A stretch of DNA of 64,000 nucleotides from Haloplanus ruber (GTDB lineage Archaea > Halobacteriota > Halobacteria > Halobacteriales > Haloferacaceae). The stretch is taken from assembly GCF_024494725.1 (NCBI RefSeq), contig NZ_JANHDK010000002.1, forward strand, positions 62,001 through 126,000, written 5' to 3'. Position numbers and translations under genes: made by a program. The notes under the pieces are model-generated. The model made no database searches. It was given only the letters and a program-made list of their open reading frames with translations, and was not told the DNA's origin. Below, one piece after another: positions 35,139 through 43,269 of the stretch (within the stretch, counting starts at the first letter, position 1; every line of letters begins with the position of its first letter).

Positions 35139-35450
35139 GGTCGCCCCTGGAAAGGGTCGGAACATTAACCTTAGCGTGCCGGTGCTTCGACCGATGGACG
35201 GCATCGTCCTCGACGAGGCCGGGCGTAGTCGAGGATGGAATTCCGGCTAGATAGCCCCGGCCGACGACGCCACCCCTATCCGGTAGCCGGGACGACTGAC
35301 TGCCGTTCGCGAACGAGTGAAACGAGTGAGCGGGCACGATGGGGTCCGACTCTCCGGCGATATGCAACCCCGATAGTAGCGAATTCGGTTCGCCCACCCA
35401 AACATTTTGCCTGTAAGCGTTGTAAGGACTGAACAGAGAGGTCAGCACAG
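35139..35450. other. 312-bp non-coding stretch with a tRNA-Arg 3'-end copy
   Basis: No gene is evident. The stretch holds repeated GAACGAGTGAAACGAGTGAGCG-like sequence (35311-35332) and, directly after, a 15-bp copy of the 3' end of the tRNA-Arg(UCU) gene (35329-35343). From about 35360 the base composition becomes more A/T-rich toward the toxin-antitoxin pair, marking the edge of an accessory insert. Confidence 0.6.
35329..35343. repeat. Partial copy of the tRNA-Arg(UCU) 3' end (att-like)
   Basis: AGCGGGCACGATGGG is identical to 36170-36184, which spans the discriminator, the acceptor 3' strand and the start of the T-stem of the tRNA gene. It lies on the 3' side of the tRNA, where the far attachment site of a tRNA-integrated element would be. 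Confidence 0.65.
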
Positions 35451-35648
35451 ATGTCCAACGCCAGCAAACGAATTCCGGTCACAGAGGAGCGATGGAAGGA
35501 ACTGAACGAGCTCAAGGGGGCAGGCGAGACGTATGACGACCTGCTCGGAGAACTGATCCGGGAACACCAGCGCCGGCAACTCGCAGAACGAGCGAAGGAA
35601 GTCCGCGAAGCAGACGCTGACGAACTGACCTCGCTTGATGAGTTATGA
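35451..35648 (+). CDS. Antitoxin of a RelBE/VapB-type pair
   Basis: A 65-residue protein: an N-terminal strand-like RIPVTEERWKELNELK that resembles ribbon-helix-helix/AbrB-type antitoxins, the segment GAGETYDDLLGELIREHQ, then a charged helix ending in an acidic tail (ADADELTSLDEL). It is immediately followed, with an 11-bp overlap, by a RelE-like toxin. By family logic it binds and neutralises the toxin and represses its own promoter. Composition is more A/T-rich than its neighbours, consistent with acquisition. Confidence 0.78.
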   Translation: MSNASKRIPVTEERWKELNELKGAGETYDDLLGELIREHQRRQLAERAKEVREADADELTSLDEL

Positions 35649-35934
35649 AGTCCTCCTCGCGGAGGAAGCCCGTGAGTATGTCGCCGCGCTAGACCAGAAG
35701 AGCACACGCATCGTAACGGACAATCTCCGGAAATTAGCGGACGATCCGTATCCGAGGCCGGATTCAGGATCCGGTGACAAAGAAAAGCTGGTGGTCGAGG
35801 GCGAGGAGCTCTATCGTCTGCATATCGGGCGAACTCACACCGCATTCTACGACGTACTCGAAGCGAACGAGGAAGTCCGCGTGATCGAGATCGTGGACAT
35901 CGACGAGGCGCACAAGCGCTATGGATTCGATTGA
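35638..35934 (+). CDS. RelE/ParE-family toxin
   Basis: A 98-residue protein of the RelE/ParE superfamily: MSYEVLLAEEAREYVAALD, then KLADDPYPRPDSG, ELYRLHIGRTHTAFYDVLE and the C-terminal VIEIVDIDEAHKRYGFD. This strand-helix order with a conserved RLHIGRxHxxFYD core is typical of ribosome-dependent mRNA interferases. The ATG at 35638 lies inside the antitoxin gene (11-bp overlap), so translation is coupled. A TTG one codon earlier is a weaker start. Confidence 0.82.
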   Translation: MSYEVLLAEEAREYVAALDQKSTRIVTDNLRKLADDPYPRPDSGSGDKEKLVVEGEELYRLHIGRTHTAFYDVLEANEEVRVIEIVDIDEAHKRYGFD

Positions 35935-36080
35935 ACGGGTCCGTGGCTACGTCGGTCAGCTTCTCGAAATCAACGGATTTCGGTTGGAAATAAGCGATCC
36001 GAGTCCATTCGCTCTCGTGTTCGAAACCTCGAAATAAACTCTCTCTGCAGCCAGATGCCGACTTTTTGGTACTGCCACGA

Positions 36081-36099
36081 GCACGATGGGATTTGAACC
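36081..36099. repeat. Second partial copy of the tRNA-Arg(UCU) 3' region
   Basis: GCACGATGGGATTTGAACC is identical to 36175-36193, covering the acceptor 3' strand, T-stem and T-loop of the nearby tRNA gene, 94 bp away in the same orientation. It is too short for a tRNA and looks like a residual attachment site. Confidence 0.7.
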
Positions 36100-36171
36100 A
36101 CGGTCGCGGCGAAGCCGCTCCCTGAATTCAACTCTCAGTCGCCACTACTGCTCACTGTCGTTCGCAGATAG

Positions 36172-36271
36172 CGGGCACGATGGGATTTGAACCCACGACC
36201 GTCGGATGGCTTCCCCCGCGGGCCGTCGGGGTTAGAAGTCCGACGCTCTATCCGGACTGAGCTACGTGCCC
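36172..36271 (-). tRNA. tRNA-Arg (anticodon UCU) with 25-nt intron
   Basis: All arms fold: acceptor GGGCACG/CGTGCCC, D-stem GCTC/GAGC, anticodon stem TCGGA/TCCGA, T-arm GTGGG-TTCAAAT-CCCAT, discriminator G. Anticodon TCT is at 36236-36234. The anticodon loop is interrupted after A37 by a 25-nt intron (36232-36208). Splice sites fit the archaeal bulge-helix-bulge rule exactly: exon CTTC pairs with intron GAAG as the central 4-bp helix, flanked by 3-nt bulges TA|A and CC|A, and the intron closes with CCCCG/CGGGG. It decodes AGA/AGG, rare codons in this genome. Confidence 0.93.
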
Positions 36272-36382
36272 TCATCGGCGAGAAGGCGGGGAGAGTCAAA
36301 AAGCGGTTCGGCTCGGTCCGCAAGGCGAGACGGCGGACCGACACGACAGGGTATAAGGCCACGAGGCGGGTACGGACGGTCA

Positions 36383-36934
36383 ATGAAGGTACTCGGCACC
36401 GTGGGGCTTCCCGGGAGCGGTAAGGGGGAGGCCGCCACGGTCGCGCGCGAGGCGGGCGTGCCGGTCGTGACGATGGGCGACGTGATCCGGGAGGCGTGCC
36501 GCGACCGGGGGCTCGATCCGGACGAACACCACGGAGCGGTGGCGACAGCGCTCCGCGAGGAGGGGGGTGCGGCGGCCATCGCCGAGCGGTCGCTGCCGCG
36601 GATCGAGGCGGCACTGGCGGAGTCGGGGACGGTACTCGTCGACGGGTTGCGGTCGCCCGCGGAGGTCGACCGCTTCGAGGCGGCGTTCGGCGACGCGTTC
36701 GTCCTCGTGAGCGTCGAAGCACCGTTCGAGACCCGGGCGTCGCGACTGGCCGACCGCGGCCGCGACGGCTCCGACGTTGACCGGGACGCCCTCCGTGAGC
36801 GCGAACAGCGGGAACTCGGGTTTGGCATGGACGAGGTCATGAACCAAGCGGACGTGACCGTCGAGAACACGGGGTCGCTGACGGCGTTTCACGACCGGAT
36901 TCGCGACCTGCTGGCCGCGGAGGCCGAGCGATGA
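36383..36934 (+). CDS. UPF0200 family P-loop nucleotide kinase-like protein
   Basis: A 183-residue P-loop protein starting MKVLGTVGLPGSGKGEAAT with Walker A GLPGSGKG, then VPVVTMGDVIREACRDRG, DGLRSPAEVDRF and an Arg-rich lid. This matches archaeal UPF0200, related to adenylate and dephospho-CoA kinases; the substrate is not established. The next gene (UPF0201) overlaps by 4 bp (ATGA), an archaeal pairing that suggests a common pathway. Confidence 0.88.
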   Translation: MKVLGTVGLPGSGKGEAATVAREAGVPVVTMGDVIREACRDRGLDPDEHHGAVATALREEGGAAAIAERSLPRIEAALAESGTVLVDGLRSPAEVDRFEAAFGDAFVLVSVEAPFETRASRLADRGRDGSDVDRDALREREQRELGFGMDEVMNQADVTVENTGSLTAFHDRIRDLLAAEAER

Positions 36935-37347
36935 TCCACCGGATCGACGTGCGAGTGATCGCACCTGTCCGCGACACGGAGGTGACCGACCGGGTCGCCG
37001 ACGCGGTCCACAACCTCTTTCCGAACGCCGAACTCGTGACGGAACCGGGACGGCTGGTAGCCGACGCACACTCGATGGAGCAGTTCTCCGAGCGCCTATA
37101 CGAGCAGGAAATTCTCGACAGCGCCCGCAAGGCGTTCTTCCGGCGGGCCGACGACGACGGCTTCGCGTTCGCGCTCAAAAAGCAGGCGGCGTTCGAGGGC
37201 GTCATCAACTTCGCCGTCGGCAACCCGGACGAACTCGGTGACATCGAGGTACAGGTGACAGTCCACGACCCCGACGTGGAGGCGTTCATCGACCACGTCG
37301 CGCCGCCGACCGAGGAGGGGCGGCCGGTCGATCCCGACGACGGGTGA
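36931..37347 (+). CDS. UPF0201 family RNA-binding-like protein
   Basis: A 138-residue protein (MIHRIDVRVIAPVRDTEVTD) with the core SMEQFSERLYEQEILDSARK and AFALKKQAAFEGVINFAVG, matching archaeal UPF0201, a small two-domain protein related to ribosomal L5-like RNA-binding folds. Function unproven. It overlaps the upstream kinase-like gene by 4 bp and is probably co-translated. Confidence 0.87.
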   Translation: MIHRIDVRVIAPVRDTEVTDRVADAVHNLFPNAELVTEPGRLVADAHSMEQFSERLYEQEILDSARKAFFRRADDDGFAFALKKQAAFEGVINFAVGNPDELGDIEVQVTVHDPDVEAFIDHVAPPTEEGRPVDPDDG

Positions 37348-37390
37348 GAGCGGGGACGGCTTTTTTGAATGCGTCGGCCGAGGGACGCGC

Positions 37391-37765
37391 ATGGAGTTCA
37401 CCGTCTCGACCGACGAGCGTCTCGACGTGGTGGACGTGACCGACCGGGTGGCCGCGGCGGTCCCGGACGACGCCACGGGCACCGTCACCGTCTTCGTCGA
37501 GCACACCACCGCGGGCGTCGTGATCAACGAGGCCGAATCGAACCTGCTCGACGACGTGGAGACGTTCCTGTCGGAACTGGTGCCGGACGGGGGGTGGGAA
37601 CACGACCGGTTGGACGACAACGCGGACTCGCACCTGCGGGCCTTACTGTTGGGTCCGGGCGAGACGGTTCCGGTCGTCGACGGTGCCCCCGCGCTCGGCC
37701 GGTGGCAGTCGATTCTCTTCGTCGAGTGTGACGGCCCCCGCGATCGGACGGTGCGAGTCGTCTAA
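37391..37765 (+). CDS. YjbQ/UPF0047 family protein
   Basis: A 124-residue protein with the family core TVTVFVEHTTAGVVINEAES, HDRLDDNADSHLRALLLG and GRWQSILFVECDGPRDR, including the conserved histidines of YjbQ. YjbQ-family members are reported as secondary thiamine-phosphate synthases, but the physiological role is uncertain. It follows UPF0201 by 43 bp, and its stop overlaps that of a convergent transporter gene (CTAA). Confidence 0.88.
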   Translation: MEFTVSTDERLDVVDVTDRVAAAVPDDATGTVTVFVEHTTAGVVINEAESNLLDDVETFLSELVPDGGWEHDRLDDNADSHLRALLLGPGETVPVVDGAPALGRWQSILFVECDGPRDRTVRVV

Positions 37766-38319
37766 ACGAACAGCAGGACCGCGAGGTAGAGCAATACGAC
37801 TCCGAGGACGTCACAGACGTTGGTGACGACGGGGATCACCACGTCGTCGGGGTCGAGTTCGAAGCGGTAGGCGGCGTAGGTGGCGACGACGGTGACGGCG
37901 ACGGCGAGGACAGCAAGCGAGAGGCCGCTGGCGAGCGAGACGGCGAGCACAGTCGAGAGCGGGAGGGCGGTGGAACCGGTGAGCGCGGTCAGCCCCCACG
38001 CGCCGAGACCGACGAGCGGGAAGATAGAGGCCGCGAGCGCGACGGTGGCGATGGCGTTGCCGGCAAGCGTCTCGTCGTCGGCGGCAAAGGAGAGCGTCCC
38101 GAGGTGGAAGGCCGTCGAGAGCCGAGCCGCGAGGATGCTCCCGAGGTTGCCGGCGGTGCCGATAGTGACGGGGACGAGGACGAGGAGGGAGGGGTAACGC
38201 AGGAGCGTCGCCTCGAAGCGCCCGAGGACGAGTCCACTCCCGAGTTCGACGAGCGTCAGGACGAGAAGGACGGGGAGCATCGCACGGGTGATAGCGCGGA
38301 CGGACCACGTCGTCGACAT
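37762..38319 (-). CDS. Half-size MgtE-type divalent cation transporter (subunit 1)
   Basis: A 185-residue protein with five membrane helices matching the MgtE transmembrane domain: LVLVPVTIGTAGNLGSILAA contains the family P...GN signature, and DPDDVVIPVVTNVCDVLGVV the second signature. Canonical MgtE is one protein with cytoplasmic N and CBS domains; this gene encodes only the membrane part. It directly follows, with no spacer (TGAATG), a second half-size paralogue, so a heterodimeric pore is likely. Confidence 0.85.
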   Translation of the reverse strand: MSTTWSVRAITRAMLPVLLVLTLVELGSGLVLGRFEATLLRYPSLLVLVPVTIGTAGNLGSILAARLSTAFHLGTLSFAADDETLAGNAIATVALAASIFPLVGLGAWGLTALTGSTALPLSTVLAVSLASGLSLAVLAVAVTVVATYAAYRFELDPDDVVIPVVTNVCDVLGVVLLYLAVLLFV

Positions 38320-38901
38320 TCAGGCGACCCCCAACAGGAGCGCGACGGTTCGGACGGCGATCAGGAGAAAGAGGACGCCGAAGACGTCGCCGGTGGTCGT
38401 CACGAGGGGGCCGACGAGCGTGTCGGGGTTGTGACCGCGGCGGTAGCCGGCGAAGACGACGGCGACGACGACGGCGGTGAGTGTGACCCCCGAGAGGAGG
38501 CCGGCGACGAGGGCGATGCCGGCGAGTCGACCGAGACCGGTGACGGGCATACCGAGCGTCGAGAGGATGACGAACGCCGCACCGGCCGCGAAAAGCGAGG
38601 TGGCGACCCCGTTGGCGAGCGCCGCGGCCGCGGCGGCGCGGAGTCGAGGGTCACCGGCCCCGACCCGTGGTTCGATCAGCCCCTGGTGGAGGCCGGTCGC
38701 CAGGCGAGCCCCGAAGGAGCCATAGACGTTGCCGCGGGTGGCGAGCAGAGCGGGCACGAGGACGAGCAACCCCTCGACGGCCCGGAGGTCCGCGCGCATC
38801 CCGCCGAGGACGAGTCCGGCCACGAGGCCACCGACGAGGCTGGCGCCGAGCGCCGGGAGTGCCTCGCGGTAGGCCTCGACGGCCACCTCGCGGACGCGCA
38901 T
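38320..38901 (-). CDS. Half-size MgtE-type divalent cation transporter (subunit 2)
   Basis: A 193-residue paralogue of the adjacent gene: LLVLVPALLATRGNVYGSFG matches the P...GN signature and NPDTLVGPLVTTTGDVFGVL the second. Five membrane helices, no CBS domain. ATG at 38901 is chosen over an in-frame TTG four codons earlier. Together the pair would form an Mg2+/Co2+ channel-like carrier without the regulatory domains of full MgtE. Confidence 0.85.
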   Translation of the reverse strand: MRVREVAVEAYREALPALGASLVGGLVAGLVLGGMRADLRAVEGLLVLVPALLATRGNVYGSFGARLATGLHQGLIEPRVGAGDPRLRAAAAAALANGVATSLFAAGAAFVILSTLGMPVTGLGRLAGIALVAGLLSGVTLTAVVVAVVFAGYRRGHNPDTLVGPLVTTTGDVFGVLFLLIAVRTVALLLGVA

Positions 38902-38940
38902 CGTCGAAGGCAACGCGGGCCGGGCTGAAAAGTCGGGCGA

Positions 38941-40140
38941 CTATCGGGCGAGCGCGAGGCCGAGCACGATGGCCATCGCGAGACCGAACGCCACGGCCAG
39001 CACGCCGAAGGCGACGTCGAACGTCGAAACGTCGGAGAGATAGCCGACGACCGCAGGCGAGACGGCGCTCATTCCCAGCATCGACGTGCGGACGATGCCG
39101 AGCGTGCCGCCGACGACGTCTTCCGGGATGATCGTCATGAGGTGGGCGTCGCGGCCGGGGCGAACCCCGTGGATGCCGACCCCGAGCGCGAGCGTCGCCG
39201 TCCCGACAGCGAGGAGTCCGGTGTCGGCGACGAGCAACGCGACCAGCGCCGTGATCGCAAGGGCGAGGAGGGCGGCGATCACACGCAGGCGACCGAGACG
39301 GTCGGCGACGTCGCCGGTGATCGGCTGGACTCCCGAGACGAGAAAGAACCCGCTGTACAGCAGGCCGGCGGCACCGGCGTCGACCCCGGCCCGACTCTGC
39401 AAAAACAGCGGGAGGAAGGCGGTGATACCGCTGACCGCGAACGCGATACAGACGGCGGCGACGGCAAACGCCGTCAGAGCGGGGGCGGTGAAGGCGTCGA
39501 GATACGTCCAGAATCCGGTATCAGCGCCGGTTTCGGGGGTCGCACCCCCGTCCGGAAGGCGGCCGGGAACGCGGAGGGCAAAGGCGCCCGCGAGGGCGAG
39601 TCCTCCGAGGGCAGCCCCCAGAAAGAGCGACTGCCAGGGCATCGCGGCGGCGAGGACGGTGACCACGAGAATGGGAGCGAGCGCCCCGCCGAACTCGCCG
39701 ACGGTGTCCATCACGCCGAGTGCCCGCCCGGTTCGGTCGCGGTACACCGCCGAGAGGAGCGTGATGGCGACGGTCTTGTGAGCGCCGGTGCCGAGGCCGA
39801 TGCCGACGACGGCGACTGTCAGTAAGGCGTATCGCGTCGAGACAAACAGCGAGAGGGACGCACCCGACGCCACGAGCGCGCCCGCAACGATGACGCGGAC
39901 GGTCCCGATCCGGTCGGCCAGCGCGCCGGAAGGAAACTGCATTACGGCGTAGCCGGCCATCAGCGCCGAAAAGAGCGTGCCGAGTTCGGTGTTGGAGACG
40001 CCGTAGAGCGCCCGAAACGTCCCGAACAGGGGCGGGAAGGCGTATCGGAGGAACTTGGCCAGAAACCACAGCAGCGCGGTCAGCGCGAGGACATCGAGCG
40101 TCCGGAGGCGTTTCAGCCACGGGTGACTGGCGGTCGGCAC
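38941..40140 (-). CDS. MFS transporter
   Basis: A 399-residue major facilitator with 12 probable helices in two six-helix halves. The helix 2-3 loop motif is visible as GALADRIGTVRVIVAG and its second-half equivalent as GDVADRLGRLRVIAAL. Substrate unknown. GTG start at 40140 gives MPTASHPWLKRLRTLD, a plausible cytoplasmic N-terminus. It lies 39 bp upstream of the MgtE-like pair in the same direction. Confidence 0.88.
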   Translation of the reverse strand: MPTASHPWLKRLRTLDVLALTALLWFLAKFLRYAFPPLFGTFRALYGVSNTELGTLFSALMAGYAVMQFPSGALADRIGTVRVIVAGALVASGASLSLFVSTRYALLTVAVVGIGLGTGAHKTVAITLLSAVYRDRTGRALGVMDTVGEFGGALAPILVVTVLAAAMPWQSLFLGAALGGLALAGAFALRVPGRLPDGGATPETGADTGFWTYLDAFTAPALTAFAVAAVCIAFAVSGITAFLPLFLQSRAGVDAGAAGLLYSGFFLVSGVQPITGDVADRLGRLRVIAALLALAITALVALLVADTGLLAVGTATLALGVGIHGVRPGRDAHLMTIIPEDVVGGTLGIVRTSMLGMSAVSPAVVGYLSDVSTFDVAFGVLAVAFGLAMAIVLGLALAR

Positions 40141-40185
40141 GGGGCGTGATTACGAACGCTCTCGCGGAAAAATCCCGGGCGTCCG

Positions 40186-41580
40186 TCAGCCGAACGGTCC
40201 CATGCCGCCCATGCCACCCATCCCGCCGCCACCGTCGCCCTGTTGGAGCTTCTTCATCATCCGCTGCATATCGCCATCGCCCATCCCCTGGAACTGCTTG
40301 ATGGTGCGTTCCATCATCCGGTGTTGTTCGAGGAGTTCGCGGATCGACTCCTCGTCGACGCCGGCGCCGCGGGCGATGCGTTCGACCCGCTCTTGCCCGA
40401 TGGAGCGGGGATTTTCGAGTTCCTCGTCGGTCATCGAATCCATCGCCACGTCGAAGGTCCGCATCCGGTCTTGGGTCACGTCCATGGCGTCGTCGGGAAG
40501 TTGGTCCATCAGCCCGCCACCCATGCCGGGGATCATGTCCATCACCTGATCCAGCGGTCCCATGTTGTTCATCGCCTCCATCTGTTTTTGCATGTCCTTG
40601 AGGGTGAAGGAACCCTCCATGATATCCTGGGGATCCCAGTCGTCGTCCTCCTCGCCCGTCTCGGCCATCGCCCGCTCGACGCGCTCGGAGAGCTGTTTGA
40701 GGTCGCCCATCCCCAGCAGCCGCGAGATGAAGCCATCGGGCTCGAAGCGCTCGATATCCTGGACCGTCTCGCCGGTGCCGAGGAAGGCGATGGAGGAGTC
40801 GGTCTCGTTGACGGCGGTAAGGGCGCCGCCGCCTTTCGCCGTCCCGTCGAGTTTCGTGATGACGACGCCGTCGATGCCGATGGAGTCGTCGAACTGGCTG
40901 GCCTGCTCTTTGGCACCCTGACCGATGGCGGCGTCGAGGACGAGCAGCGACCGGTCGGGATCGACGACCGAGTCGATCTCCTCGATCTCCGCGATCAGGT
41001 CGTCTTCGAGGGCGTGTCGACCCGCGGTGTCGACGATGTGGACGTCTGCGTCGGCGGTCGCCTCCAGCCCCTCGCGAGCGATTTCGACGGGGTCGTCCGA
41101 GTCTGGGTCGCCGTAAAACTCCACCTCGGCGCGGTCGGCCATCTGTTCGGCCTGATCGTAGGCGCCGGGGCGGAACGTGTCGGTCTGGATGACCGCCGGA
41201 CGGAGTCCCTTCTTCGAGAACCACCACGCCATCTTCGCGGCGGAGGTGGTCTTGCCCGACCCCTGGAGGCCGGCGAGCAGGATGGTCTGTGGCTCCAGCG
41301 GCAGCTCCGTCGACTCACCGATCAGATCGACCAGTTCCTCGTAGACGATCTTCAGGACGTGATCCCGGGCGCTCGTGCCGCCGGGGGGTTCCTCCTCCAG
41401 GGCACGCGTCTCTATCGAGTCCGAGAGGTCCATCACGAGACTCACGTCGACGTCGGCCTGGAGTAGGGAGCGTTGAATCTCCTTGACGACCTCCTCCACG
41501 TCGTCTTCGTCGAGCCGGGATTTCCCCTGGAGCGTCGAGAGGGTGCCGCGGAGGGAACTCCCGAGATCATCGAGTACCAT
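40186..41580 (-). CDS. srp54: Signal recognition particle protein SRP54
   Basis: A 464-residue GTPase that with 7S RNA targets nascent membrane proteins. The N domain begins [19 protein letters not shown]; the G domain has [41 protein letters not shown] and [13 protein letters not shown]; the Met-rich M domain follows and ends with a Gly-Met tail ([15 protein letters not shown]) like that of the thermosome. All motifs intact. The 7S RNA gene is not seen here. Confidence 0.96.
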   Translation of the reverse strand: MVLDDLGSSLRGTLSTLQGKSRLDEDDVEEVVKEIQRSLLQADVDVSLVMDLSDSIETRALEEEPPGGTSARDHVLKIVYEELVDLIGESTELPLEPQTILLAGLQGSGKTTSAAKMAWWFSKKGLRPAVIQTDTFRPGAYDQAEQMADRAEVEFYGDPDSDDPVEIAREGLEATADADVHIVDTAGRHALEDDLIAEIEEIDSVVDPDRSLLVLDAAIGQGAKEQASQFDDSIGIDGVVITKLDGTAKGGGALTAVNETDSSIAFLGTGETVQDIERFEPDGFISRLLGMGDLKQLSERVERAMAETGEEDDDWDPQDIMEGSFTLKDMQKQMEAMNNMGPLDQVMDMIPGMGGGLMDQLPDDAMDVTQDRMRTFDVAMDSMTDEELENPRSIGQERVERIARGAGVDEESIRELLEQHRMMERTIKQFQGMGDGDMQRMMKKLQQGDGGGGMGGMGGMGPFG

Positions 41581-41685
41581 TTGCCCGCTGCTACGCGCCG
41601 GCGCCGGTAAAGCCTTTGTTCACGGCGAACGGCGGGGCCAGCCCGCGGGAACGAGTATAAGTCACCCGGGACCCAACGCCGGGCG

Positions 41686-42678
41686 ATGGATCGACGCGCG
41701 TACCTTCGCGGGGCACTGGCGGCGCTGACGGCCGCGACGAGCGGTCTCGCCGGCTGCTCCGATACCGAGTCCGCGGCGTCGACGCCGACGGGGACGGAGA
41801 CACGGACGGGGACGGCAACACCGACGACGACAGCCCCACCGACCGAGTCGCCGACTGCCACGCCGACGCCGACCGTGGGCGACCGGTCGCTCGACCCTTA
41901 CCGGTCGTGGCTGGTGGCGCCGACGCCCGTCACCCCCCACACATACGAGTTTACGCATCTCTCGCTGTCGGCGGTGCGGGCAGACGCCAGCGAGGCGTTC
42001 GCGACGTCGCTGGATCGGTACTGGCGACAGCGCACGGAGTCGTACTTCGGCGCGGCGGTGCCGGTCGACTCGCTCGAGGCGGTCCTGACGGTGAACCACT
42101 CCCGGATCGCCAACGAGTCCTATCGGATCGCGGGCGGGGCGTTCGACACCGACACGCTCCGGGCGGCCCTCCAGGATGCCGGCTTCACTGCCGACGGCTA
42201 CGTCGATGACGTGGCGCGGTTCACCCGGGTGCAGGAGGGACGGACCCGAGTCGTCGGCCTCCACCCCGACGTGTTCGTCAGCATCGGCGCCGAGGAGTCG
42301 GCGACGGCGCCGTTGGCGACGGCCCTCGAACAGCACCGCTCCGCGACGGTTCGCGCCGACGAAGACGAGGGTCTCGCCGCCCTCATCGACCGCTTCGGAA
42401 CGGCCGATTTCGTCACGGGACGGGAACTCGAACCGGTCGACGCGGACTACCCACTGAGCGACGCCGTCGCCACCGGTCGTCGCCTCGACGTCCGTGACGC
42501 GACGTCGTGGGTCGAGCGCACCTACGTCCTCCCGACGGCGACGACGGTCGACCAGGCGGCCGTCGAGGAGGAGATTCGCAACCGCCACGTCGGCCAGCCA
42601 ATCGAGGAGTTTCGGCGCGAGGGCCGCTTTGTCACCGTCGCCGGCGAGGTGGAAAACTCTCTGATCCGCCTACTGTGA
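41686..42678 (+). CDS. Tat lipoprotein, unknown function
   Basis: A 330-residue predicted lipoprotein: RR signal MDRRAYLRGALAALTAATSG then lipobox LAGC, a Thr/Pro linker to about residue 60 and a soluble domain with a repeated helix-strand pattern (VDSLEAVLTVNHSRIANESY, FDTDTLRAALQDAGF, RTRVVGLHPDVFVSIG). The layout is the same as in other haloarchaeal surface lipoproteins, but no family is recognised. Transcribed away from srp54. Confidence 0.72.
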   Translation: MDRRAYLRGALAALTAATSGLAGCSDTESAASTPTGTETRTGTATPTTTAPPTESPTATPTPTVGDRSLDPYRSWLVAPTPVTPHTYEFTHLSLSAVRADASEAFATSLDRYWRQRTESYFGAAVPVDSLEAVLTVNHSRIANESYRIAGGAFDTDTLRAALQDAGFTADGYVDDVARFTRVQEGRTRVVGLHPDVFVSIGAEESATAPLATALEQHRSATVRADEDEGLAALIDRFGTADFVTGRELEPVDADYPLSDAVATGRRLDVRDATSWVERTYVLPTATTVDQAAVEEEIRNRHVGQPIEEFRREGRFVTVAGEVENSLIRLL

Positions 42679-42718
42679 TGCCGGAAGAGCCTTGCCCTCC
42701 CACCGGATACTCCGGAGT

Positions 42719-43063
42719 ATGTACACCAGACGGTCGACAGTCGCGGGCCTCGGCGTCGCACTCCTGACGGGCACCGCGGGCTGTGGCGCCCTCTCCTCGC
42801 CCGAGCCGGTCGTCGTCGAAACGGAGTTCGAGGGGGGTATCGACGCCCTGTTCGGCGAGAGCGACGTCCACGTCGTCGTCCGGAACGACGGCGCGGCCGG
42901 CGACGTCGAGGTGACACTCGAACTGCTCGACAGCGAAGGGACCGTCCTCGTCGACGAGCGCCAGGTCGCCTCGTTCGAGGCCGACGAACAGAAGCGGGTG
43001 ACGTTCACCGTCGACGTCCCCGAGGAAACCGACGACGTCAGGGCGGAAGCGAGTCCGGCATAG
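42719..43063 (+). CDS. Small lipoprotein with an Ig-like/FxLYD-type domain
   Basis: A 114-residue predicted lipoprotein: MYTRRSTVAGLGVALLTGTA then a cysteine (lipobox-like TAGC). The mature part is all-beta (DVHVVVRNDGAAGDVEVTLELL, EQKRVTFTVDVPEE), fitting an immunoglobulin-like surface domain. It lies 40 bp after the 330-residue lipoprotein in the same direction, perhaps in one transcript. Confidence 0.7.
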   Translation: MYTRRSTVAGLGVALLTGTAGCGALSSPEPVVVETEFEGGIDALFGESDVHVVVRNDGAAGDVEVTLELLDSEGTVLVDERQVASFEADEQKRVTFTVDVPEETDDVRAEASPA

Positions 43064-43108
43064 CGGACGTGAATGCGGCGCGAGGACGCCGCTTCGTCGG
43101 GCGTCGAG

Positions 43109-43182
43109 TGGGCTCGGGCGGATTCGAACCACCGATCTCGGCCTTGTAAAGGCCGCGTCATAACCAACTAGACTACGAGCCC
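43109..43182 (-). tRNA. tRNA-Val (anticodon UAC)
   Basis: Acceptor GGGCTCG/CGAGCCC, D-stem GTC/GAC, anticodon stem CGGCC/GGCCG with loop TTTACAA (TAC at 43148-43146), T-arm GGTGG-TTCGAAT-CCGCC, discriminator A. No intron, and no 3'-end copy was found downstream. Confidence 0.95.
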
Positions 43183-43269
43183 TCGTCGCGAACACCGTCC
43201 CCCGGCCGAATAACGGTTTCTGTCTCCGCTCGCGAAACACTTAGGCTCGCAGGGGCGCGTCTGGAACAC

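Noticed and set aside
35235-35432. 65-codon frame before the antitoxin gene
   Set aside because: It overlaps the tRNA-end copy and Arg/Thr-rich non-coding sequence, with no start context or family resemblance.
36075-36125. Possible second tRNA gene with GATTTGAACC
   Set aside because: Only the T-arm and acceptor 3' strand are present; no D-arm or anticodon arm folds, so it is a partial copy.
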